From Actinacidiphila sp. DG2A-62 (lineage in GTDB: Bacteria > Actinomycetota > Actinomycetes > Streptomycetales > Streptomycetaceae): a stretch of DNA of 64,000 nt. Positions within the stretch are counted from its first letter, which is position 1, and every line of letters begins with the position of its first letter. The notes under the pieces were generated by a model. That model was given only the letters and a program-made list of their open reading frames with translations. It was not told where the DNA came from and did not search any database. The position numbers and the translations under genes are program-made. The stretch spans positions 5,385,501 to 5,449,500 of the forward strand of contig NZ_JAYMGI010000002.1 of assembly GCF_035825295.1 (NCBI RefSeq), written 5' to 3'. Of this stretch, positions 56,761-64,000 are shown piece by piece.

Positions 56761-59048
56761 ATGAGCGAGGTCGAAGGCCGTACCGAGGGACGTGTGCTCG
56801 CCGACCGGTACCGCCTCGGCGACGTGCTCGGCAAGGGCGGCATGGGCACGGTGTGGCGCGCGGTCGACGAGACGCTGGGCCGCAGCGTGGCGGTGAAGGA
56901 GCTGCGCTTCCCCGGCGACGTCGACGAGGACGAGAAGCGCCGCCTGGTCACCCGGACGCTGCGCGAGGCCAAGGCCACCGCGCGCATCCGCAACACCGGC
57001 GCCATCACCGTCTTCGACGTGGTCAAGGAGGACGACCGGCCCTGGATCGTGATGGAGCTGGTCGAGGGCCGCTCGCTGGCCGACGTGATCCGCGACGACG
57101 GCCCGCTGGAGCCGCGGCGCGCCGCCGAGGTCGGCCTGGTGCTGCTCGACGTGCTGCGCGCCGCGCACGCCGAGGGCATCCTGCACCGCGACGTCAAGCC
57201 GTCCAACGTGCTGATCGCGGACGGCGGTTCCGGGGCCGCGGGCGCCGGCGGCGGGCGCGTGGTGCTCGGCGACTTCGGCATCGCGCAGATCGACGGCGAC
57301 CCCTCGGTGACCTCCACCGGCATGCTCGTCGGCGCGCCGTCGTACATCTCCCCGGAGCGGGCCCGCGGGCACAAGCCCGGCCCGCCGGCCGACCTGTGGT
57401 CGCTCGGCGCGCTGCTGTACGCCGCGGTCGAGGGCCGGCCGCCCTACGACAAGGGCTCGGCGATCGCCACGCTGACCGCCGTGATGACCGAGCCGGTCGG
57501 GCCGATGCCGCACGCCGGGCCGCTGGCCGAGGTGATCCGCGGGCTGCTGGACAAGGACCCGGAGCGCCGCCTGGACGAGCCGGGCGCGCGGGCACTGCTG
57601 ACCGCCATCGTCAACGCGCCGGAGCGGCCCGCGGTGCCGCCGGCCCGCTCCGGCGACGACCGGACGATGGTGCTGCCGGCGGGCGCGGCGGGCGCGGCGG
57701 CGGGCGCGGCGGGCGCGGCAAGCGCCGCCGGTGCGGCGGGTGCCGCGCGGGCGCCGGGTTCCGCCGGCGCGGGCAAGGGGGCGTCGGGCGCGGGGACGCC
57801 GGGAGCCTCCGGCGCCGCGGCGACCGCCGCCACCAAGCCGCTCGACGCCGCGCGGACGCCGCCGCGGCCGACCGCACCGCCGTCCGTGCCGCCGTCGTTG
57901 GCCGGGCCCGCGAGCGCGGCGGCGGCCGGCTCCGTCGCCGAGCCCGCGGCGCCGGACGCCCCCGGCACGCCCTCCGGCACGCGAGGGTCCGCGCCCGCCG
58001 CCCCCGGCACACCGCCCGTGCCGCCCTCCGCGCCGCCGACCGTGCCGCACGGCATCACGGCCAGGTCCGGGCAGGGCCCGCTCGGCGGGATCGACCCGGC
58101 CCGGATACGCGCCGCGCTCGGCTCGGTGCGCAGGGCCGCCGCGAAGGCGAGACCCGCGCCCGAGCCCGGCACCCCCGAGAGCACCCGGCGCCCGGCTCCG
58201 TCCTCGCTCACCGACGTGGTGCCGCGCCGTACCCTGATCATCGCGGTCGCCGTCCTCGTGCTGGCGATCCTCGGCACGGTCATCGGCATCGCGGTGGCCA
58301 ACTCCGGCGGCGGCGACGGCGGTTCCGACAAGCCCGGCACCGGCAAGCCCACCCCGAGCGCGACCCGTACCGGCACCTCCGGCGCCGGAACCGCGGCGAC
58401 GGGCGGCGACGGCAAGAACGGCGCGGGCAAGAAGGACGGCGCCACGTCCTCGGACGACGACACGAATGCGGGCCGCGGCAAGGCGTCCGGCGACGACTCC
58501 GGCGACGACGCGCAGTCCTCCGGCGCGACCTCCGGCGCGAAGTCCGGTCCGGGCAAGGGGAATCCGGCCGCCCCGGGCAGCGCCGAGTCCCTCCCGGCCG
58601 GCTGGCACTGGGCGACCAGCACCCGCTTCCACTTCGCCATCGGCCTGCCGGCCGGCTGGCGGCAGACCGGCACCACGGAAGGCGGCTCCGGCGCGATCTT
58701 CAGCGCGAACGGCGGATACCCGCGCTCCAGGTCGACTTCACCTCCTCGCCCGGCAAGGACGCCGCCGCGACCTGGCGGCAGAACGAGCCCTACACCCGCA
58801 GCACCAGCACCGACTACCACCTCATCGGCATCCACACGATCCAGTGGCGCGGCTATCCCACTGTCGCCGACTGGGACTTCCTGCGCACCGCCTCGGGCAC
58901 CAAGGTGCACGTGAAGGACCGCGGCTTCGTCGTGGACGCCGACCACGGCTACGCGATCATGGCGTCGATCCCGGCCGGCTCCTGGGACAGCCCGGCCATG
59001 ACGGCCCTGCGCAACGGTTTCTACGCCACCTTCCGAGTGGTCGGTTGA
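56761..59048 (+). CDS. Receptor-type Ser/Thr protein kinase 2 (frameshifted as sequenced)
   Basis: From ATG 56761 (MSEVEGRTEGRVLADRYRLG). The kinase domain is intact: LGKGGMGTVWRAVDE, VAVKELRF, HRDVKPSNVLI, DFGIAQ, SPERARG. An Ala/Gly/Pro-rich linker (about 300-485), one membrane segment (TLIIAVAVLVLAILGTVIGI) and a second charged linker precede the outer domain (FHFAIGLPAGWRQTG...). The frame slips at 58720-58724, where CCG is followed by CG and then CTC CAG GTC; one G seems missing. Restored, the protein continues LQVDFTSSPGKDAAATWRQN to a clean end NGFYATFRVVG, about 762 residues. The outer domain resembles those of kinases 1 and 3. Confidence 0.88.
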
Positions 59049-59340
59049 CCCACCGGCCGAACTTCCGGGCCGCCGGGCCGGATTGGCCGGCCCGCGGCTG
59101 GGTACCGCTGGTACGGGCACACCGCGCGGGCGTGCCGCACCGCCGCCGGCAGCGGCGGAATCGGGCGGACGGGGGCCGCTCGTGCCAATCCGCGCCTGCG
59201 GAGCGCCCGTAGCACGTATCGTGAGGAAGTGCGGACTGTCCGCATCCGCAAACGTGCGCGACCGGAGCGTCTCCGGTCGCCGCGGGACCGGATCGGACCG
59301 GTGCGCGACAGGAAGTGAACGGGCCGGGAAGGGGGGCGCC
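59049..59340. other. Gap between kinase 2 and kinase 3
   Basis: 292 bases. Around 59216-59262 there is a more A/T-containing stretch (GTATCGTGAGGAAGTGCGGA, then GCATCCGCAAACG) that could include a promoter, followed by GACCGGAGCGTCTCCGGTC, a small hairpin at 59270-59288. An open frame on the plus strand continues upstream from 59341 but looks non-coding. Confidence 0.45.
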
Positions 59341-61409
59341 GTGGAGGAATACGCAGGGCGGGTGCTCGCCGAGCGCTACCGGCTGCCCAGGCCGCCGGCC
59401 GACGAGTTCGAACTCGTCGAGACCCGCGCCTTCGACACGTACAGCGGCCAGGAGGTCCTGGTCCGCCAGGTGCTGCTGCCCGAGGTGGTGACCGCCGAAC
59501 TCGTCGGCGACGAAGGCGACTTCGCCGACCCGGAGGGGCTGGGCGACAGCGCCCGCCGGGCGCTGTCCGCGGCCCGTGCGGCCGCCGCGATACCCGACCA
59601 CCCGCGCCTGGTGCAGGTCTTCGACATCTTCGTCGAGGACGGCAGCCTGTGGATCGCGAGCGAACTGGTGTCCGCACGGCCGCTCGCCGCGCTCCTGGCC
59701 GAGCAGCCGCTGGACCCCTACCGCGCCGCCGAGGTCGCCTCCGACGTGCTGACCGCGCTGCGCGCCCTGCACGCCCACGGCTGGACGCACCGCAACGTCA
59801 CCGCGAGCACCGTGCTGATCGCCGACGACGGCCGGGCGATGCTCGGCGGGCTCGCGGCCGGCGCCGCCCAGGAGGCGCTGTGCGGCTACGACCCGCTGCC
59901 CGAGGAGGTGCTCGCCGGCGGCGACGGCGCGCCCGCCGAAGCGCCCTGGCACGGCCCGCAGAGCGCGCTGGAGCAGGAGCGCGCCCGGCAGAACCGGATC
60001 ACCGTGGTCGGCGCGGTCACCGAACGGTGGGCCCCCGAACAGGCCCACGAGGTGCACGAGAACTGGCGGCTGTCGCCCCCGGTCGGCCCGCCCGCCGACC
60101 TGTGGGCGCTCGGCTCGCTGCTCTTCCGCAGCGTCCAGGGCCACCCGCCCTACCCCGAGGAGTCCGCCGCCGAACTCGTCCAACTGGTCTGCGCGGAGCC
60201 GCCCGCCTTCGCCGAGGAGTGCGGCGCGCTGCGGCCCGTCGTCGAGTCGCTGCTCCGGCCCGACCCCGAAGAGCGGCCGGACGCCGAGGAGTTGGGCGGC
60301 TGGCTGCGGTCGCTGATCCGGTCCGCGCCCGAGCCCGACATCGGCGCCCACACCGTCCAGGTGCCCACCGACCCGGCCCGGCTCCCGGTCAAGCGCCGCC
60401 GCGGCGAGCTGGTGCGCCGCCGCCGCAGGGCCGCCGCCGCGGAGAACGCCGTGCAGGGCGGCCACCGCCGGCACGCCCGCGGCAAGCAGGCCCGCCCGGC
60501 CCGCCCGGCGCGACCCGCCAAGACGCCGCGCCCGGCCAAGGACGGCGCCCGGCCCGCCAAGGCGGTGCGCCCGGCCGCGTCCGGCCCCGTGGACGAGCTG
60601 AGCGAGATGCGCATGGGCCAGCTCTTCCACCGCGAGCAGGTGGTCTCCTCGGGGCCGGCGCCCGCGCCGAGGAGGCCCCGCGCCGCCTGGGCGTACGCCT
60701 GCTGGTCGCGGTGCTCGTGATCCTGCTGGCCGTGGTGCTCTACGCGCTGCTGGTGATGCCGCACCGCAACACCGACTCCAGCGGCTCGGACGGCACCCGC
60801 AGCGTCCCGGCGGAGGTCACCGGCGGCGGCGACGGCACGTCCGGCACCAGCGCCCCGCCGACCGCCGCGGCCACCACGCCGTCGGCGAAGCCGACGACCG
60901 CGCACCCCACCCGCCCGCCCACGACCGCGCCGCACACCACCGCCGCGCCGCCGCCCGACCTCGGCCCGGACTTCGCGATGCACACCGACCCGGCCGGCTT
61001 CACCGTCGCCGTGCACACCGGGTGGGTGCGCTCGGGCAAGAACGGCAGGGACCGGGTGGTCTTCTCCGGCAGCGGGCTCCGGATGACCGTCGTCCCCGGC
61101 CGGGACAAGGCGTCCGGCGACTCCCAGGACCCGCTGGCGTACCAGCTGGTCGAGTCCGAACTCGCCGACTTCCGCGCCTCCTCGTGGTCCTCGGCCTCGG
61201 GCCTGCAGGCGCTGTCGGTGCGCGGCCACCCGGCCGCCGAGGGCGAGTACACCTGGCGCGACAGCGCGGACAACACCGTCTACGCCCGCAACCTCGCGAT
61301 CCAGATCGGCGGCCGCTACCACGTCGTCCTGGTCTCCGGCTCGGACGCCGACCGCGCGGCCGTGCAGCGCGCGTTCGACAAGGTCGTGGAGACCTACACC
61401 GCCGGCTGA
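59341..61409 (+). CDS. Membrane pseudokinase (frameshifted as sequenced)
   Basis: From GTG 59341 (VEEYAGRVLAERYRLPRPPA). The fold is clearly kinase-like: TAVLIADD-type hinge, HAHGWTHRNVTASTVLIAD, PPADLWALGSLLFRSVQGHP. All catalytic residues are changed: no glycine loop, VAVK becomes VLVRQV, HRD becomes HRN, and DFG becomes LGG in AMLGGLAAG. It should bind or regulate rather than phosphorylate. A Lys/Arg/Pro/Ala linker leads to a membrane segment (VRLLVAVLVILLAVVLYALL) and an outer domain (PAGFTVAVHTGWVRSGKNGR to the end). The frame slips at 60652-60660 within GGGGCCGGCGCCC; one base is missing. Corrected length is about 689. Confidence 0.85.
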
Positions 61410-61535
61410 CGCGTCCCGGGCCGGCCCGTGACGCCCTTCCGAGCCGGCCCGGGGCGCCTTCCCGAGGCGTCCCGGGCCGGCCCGGCCCCCCGCCGGGCGC
61501 GCCCGGGGCGTCCCCAGCGTCCCGCGCACCCGGCC

Positions 61536-62657
61536 TCACTGGCTGCCCTGGCTGCCCTGGCCGTCCTGGTTGTTCCAGGCGAGCCAGGTCTGGACGGCGG
61601 CCTGCGGCAGCCCCGCGTCCGCGCCCACCGCGGCCAGCGCCCCGCGCGCGGCCGGGCCGTCGGCCGCCGCGCCGAACAACTGCTCCGCCAGCCCCGCCGC
61701 GATGCTCATCGCCGGCGCCACGTTCCCGGTGAGCGCCATCGCGCCGACCCCGGCCGAGGCCCGGACCACCTGGGCCAGGACCCGCAGGTTCTCCGCGCGC
61801 GCCGCCTCGTACGGGTCGAACCGCACCACCCGCCCGGCGGCCTCGGCGATGACGTCCAGCGGGAGGAACAGGCGGTGGCCGACGCCGATGACCGCGAACT
61901 GCAACATGCGGTAGTGGTGCGACAGCAGGTCCAGCTCCGAGCGGTACTCCGCCCGCGCCCGGTGCGCGAAGTGCTCCCCGCCGCTGCGTGACATGCCCAG
62001 CCGCACGAGCAGCGGGACGATCCGGCGCGCGGCGGCCTCCTCGCCGGCCGCGTTCGCGTGGGCGTGGAAGGCGTACGTGGCCACCGCGTCCCGCGCGCCG
62101 TCCTGCAACGGCGGGACCGTCAGCGCCTGGTACGACGTCGGCAGCGGCGCCGCCGCGAGCCGCGCCCTGGCCGCGGCGGTCAGGTCCAGCGCGTCGAGCA
62201 CCCGCCAGCGCAGCGCCTCGTTGTACGCGTTCACCCGTCCGTCCGCCGTGGCCGCCAGGCTGACCGCCTGCCACACCAGCCGGCCGACCTCCTCCCGCCG
62301 CCGGCGCTCGTCGTAGTGCACCTTGGCCCGGGCGATGCCGCCGCCGACGACGCCCCCGACGACGCCCAGCAGCTCGACCAGCTCCGCCTCCTCCGCGCGC
62401 CGGGTCGCCGAGACGCCGAACATCCGGCCCCAGCGCGACCGGCCGCGCTCGTTGACGTGCTGGGCCAGCACGCCTCCGACCGTGGTGCCCGCGCGGGCGC
62501 CCTGGTCCAGCAGCCGCTGCGCGTCCCGCTGTTCCTGCGGCGCCCGGTCGAGCATGCGCCGCATCTCGCCGAAGACGGTCTCCCCGCGCGTGCTCGGCAG
62601 ACAGCTCTCCAGCCGGGTCAGCCCGCGGCCCATGGTCCGCGGAATCTCGGTGGTCAT
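61536..62657 (-). CDS. Hypothetical protein (373 aa)
   Basis: From ATG 62657 (MTTEIPRTMGRGLTRLESCL). No recognised family. The protein is mostly alpha-helical in appearance and rich in Ala, Arg and Glu, with a Gly-rich amphipathic stretch ELVELLGVVGGVVGGGIARA and a hydrophobic C-terminal stretch VGAMALTGNVAPAMSIAAGL. No signal peptide is seen. It ends in a low-complexity NNQDGQGSQGSQ. It lies convergent with the pseudokinase and may be transcribed after the lipoprotein 54 bases upstream. A structural role at the membrane is possible but unproven. Confidence 0.7.
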   Translation of the reverse strand: MTTEIPRTMGRGLTRLESCLPSTRGETVFGEMRRMLDRAPQEQRDAQRLLDQGARAGTTVGGVLAQHVNERGRSRWGRMFGVSATRRAEEAELVELLGVVGGVVGGGIARAKVHYDERRRREEVGRLVWQAVSLAATADGRVNAYNEALRWRVLDALDLTAAARARLAAAPLPTSYQALTVPPLQDGARDAVATYAFHAHANAAGEEAAARRIVPLLVRLGMSRSGGEHFAHRARAEYRSELDLLSHHYRMLQFAVIGVGHRLFLPLDVIAEAAGRVVRFDPYEAARAENLRVLAQVVRASAGVGAMALTGNVAPAMSIAAGLAEQLFGAAADGPAARGALAAVGADAGLPQAAVQTWLAWNNQDGQGSQGSQ

Positions 62658-62711
62658 CGCACCGCCCCTGTCCCCTCGTCCGACGTCTCACCCGACGCCT
62701 CGTCCGACGCC

Positions 62712-63357
62712 TCACCCGAAGTCGACGTCCATCTGCGCGTCCCACGCCACGGAGGTGGCGGACGCGAACTGCTGGTCGTCCACGACGGCCCCCATTGCCG
62801 CTCGACGCGATCCAGTGCAGGCTCATCGTCCGGTCGCCGAGGTCCACGCTGCCCTGGACCTCCAGCGTCGAACTGCCGGCCGGCCCCTGGGTCTGCGTCT
62901 GGCCCTCGAAGTCGACCTCGGAGCCTGAGACGGTGTACGAACCCGTCACCGGCACCCCGACCGTGTCCACCGTGGTGAAGCTGAACGCCCCGCCGGGCGC
63001 CAGGTCCAGCACCACGTTGCCCGCCCGGTCACGGGCCCCCGACTCCCACTGCGGCTGCCCCTGCTCCAGCTCGAACGCCGTCACCTCGGTGGCCCGCACC
63101 TCGGACGGCACCTCGGGCGTCGCGTCGTCCTCGGGCGTCGCGTCGTCCGGCGTCGACACGTCGTCCTCGGGCGTCGCGTCGTCCAGCGTCGTCGCTTCGT
63201 CGTCGGGGGAGGACGCGGCCTGCGCCGGGTCCGTCGACGACGACACCACGTCCGGCGTACTCGTGTCCGACCCCCCGGAACCGCCGCCGCACCCGGCGAC
63301 CGACACCAGTACCACGGGTACCACGAGCCATCCGGCCCGGCGCCGCATCCCCTTCAT
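62712..63357 (-). CDS. Lipoprotein with Asp/Thr-Pro repeat linker (frameshifted as sequenced)
   Basis: From ATG 63357 (MKGMRRRAGWLVVPVVLVSV). The signal ends in a VAGC lipobox with Gly-rich sequence after the cysteine. A linker of repeated DDATPEDD-like units (about 50-85) leads to a beta-rich domain (NVVLDLAPGGAFSFTTVDTV, GSYTVSGSEVDFEGQTQTQG). After SLHWIASSG the frame changes at 62794-62797 (one extra A or two missing bases), and the natural continuation MGAVVDDQQFASATSVAWDA ends at the TGA 62714-62712. Corrected length is about 214. It is upstream of the hypothetical gene on the same strand; function unknown. Confidence 0.78.
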
Positions 63358-63442
63358 CTCCCACCCCTTCGTCCCCCCTGGTCCGGGCCGTTCCGCCCGG
63401 CCCGGCGCGTTCCTCACGGTAGGGGAACGAACCTGGTGAAAC

Positions 63443-63462
63443 CATCCCAGATCCCTGGGATG
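63443..63462. promoter_or_regulatory. Inverted repeat and possible leaderless promoter of the last gene
   Basis: CATCCCAG, four bases, CTGGGATG is a perfect inverted repeat ending 17 bases before the ATG at 63480. TACTCT at 63468-63473 could be a -10 element, placing the transcript start on or next to the ATG. A regulator bound to the repeat would cover the -35 region. Confidence 0.5.
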
Positions 63463-63479
63463 TCTCCTACTCTGACGCC

Positions 63480-64000
63480 ATGTCAGGACACCGAACCGGA
63501 CCCGTGGCCGGTGGGTCCGCGCGCCCGTCCCGGCCGGCCGCCGACGCCCTCTCCGCGGCCGTCGCGGGCAAGCCGATCGACGTGCTCGCCGCGGTCGGCG
63601 ACGAGTTGCTGCGGGCCGTCCCCGCCGACGTCTGGTGCGCGGTCATGCTCGATCCGGCCACGCTGCTGGACACCGGGGGACTGCACGAGCACGGCTTCCC
63701 CGCCGCGGTGATGCCCCGGCTGTTCGAGATCGAGCACGGCACCCAGGACAGCCCCGACCACATCCGCGCGCTCGCCGCGCGGCCGGGCGTCACCAGCCTG
63801 CTCAGCAGGTCGGCCCGCGGCGCCCACCGGGACGGCGTCTACCACCGCGACGTCCTCGCCCCGGCCGGTCTCGACGACGAGTTACGGGTCGTGCTCAAGG
63901 CCGACGGCCACACCTGGGGACTGTTCTGCCTGTGCCGCGGGCCGCGCTCGCGCCCCTTCACCGCGGACGACCTGCGGCGCGCGGAGGCGGTCAGCGCCAC
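63480..64000 (+). CDS. Regulator with GAF-like domain, start only (3' end outside window), TTA codon
   Basis: At least 173 codons from ATG 63480 (MSGHRTGPVAGGSARPSRPA), open to the window end. The part seen resembles the N-terminal sensory domain of Streptomyces LuxR-type regulators: VWCAVMLDPATLLDTGGLHE, YHRDVLAPAGLDDELRVVLK, GHTWGLFCLCRG and FTADDLRRAEAVSA form a GAF-like fold. The DNA-binding part would lie beyond the window. Codon 135 (63882-63884) is TTA, the rare leucine codon decoded by the bldA tRNA, so translation should be developmentally gated. There is no evident ribosome binding site, consistent with a leaderless mRNA. Confidence 0.75.
   Translation, partial: MSGHRTGPVAGGSARPSRPAADALSAAVAGKPIDVLAAVGDELLRAVPADVWCAVMLDPATLLDTGGLHEHGFPAAVMPRLFEIEHGTQDSPDHIRALAARPGVTSLLSRSARGAHRDGVYHRDVLAPAGLDDELRVVLKADGHTWGLFCLCRGPRSRPFTADDLRRAEAVSA

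Noticed and set aside
61000-63417. 805-residue frame starting with the lipoprotein
   Set aside because: After the frameshift at 62794-62797 it runs out of frame through the 373-residue gene. The lipoprotein really ends at 62712.

Overview
The window is high-GC actinobacterial DNA that reads as part of the conserved core of a Streptomycetaceae chromosome (Streptomyces or a close relative). The evidence is the codon bias, the GTG starts, the S10/spc/alpha ribosomal layout and the block whiD - bldM - shbA - guaB - guaB3 - glpD - Ser/Thr kinases. I see no integrase, transposase, prophage, rRNA, tRNA or CRISPR array.

Layout. 1-10.1 kb: end of the spc operon and the alpha operon (rplF end, rplR, rpsE, rpmD, rplO, secY, adk, map, infA, rpmJ, rpsM, rpsK, rpsD, rpoA, rplQ, truA). 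10.1-21.1 kb: a membrane-anchored protein of unknown role, an ABC-F protein, rplM-rpsI, glmM, a DUF389 membrane protein, coaA, acpS and nnr. 21.2-26 kb: a more accessory stretch with an MFS exporter and divergent TetR regulator, a PASTA lipoprotein and a DUF72 protein. 26-34 kb: tsaE, an alpha/beta hydrolase, alr, a small orphan protein, a membrane-anchored YkuD-like protein and the t6A genes tsaB-rimI-tsaD. 34-45 kb: methyltransferase, esterase/MarR pair, epimerase/LysR pair, groES-groEL under two CIRCE operators, an SDR, two tandem MOSC proteins and a LysR regulator. 45-50.5 kb: developmental regulators whiD and bldM, sigma factor shbA, then guaB and guaB3. 50.6-64 kb: a membrane protein, a nucleotide-sugar dehydrogenase lacking its catalytic cysteine, glpD, three tandem kinase genes (the third a pseudokinase), an unknown protein, a lipoprotein and the start of a GAF-like regulator carrying a TTA codon.

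Most interesting: (i) a dispersed, strictly intergenic repeat whose 14-base core occurs seven times and which twice forms a large branched hairpin with partly compensating arms; (ii) three kinase-type receptors with related extracytoplasmic ends, one catalytically dead; (iii) the whiD-bldM intergenic region with two adjacent perfect inverted repeats, a textbook sigma-BldN promoter and a leader mini-ORF overlapping bldM; (iv) a gene-conversion-like tract between the MOSC paralogues.

Caution: seven otherwise intact genes, including essential adk, carry 1-2 base frameshifts. This pattern points to assembly indels, and absolute coordinates and reading frames near those sites should be treated accordingly.
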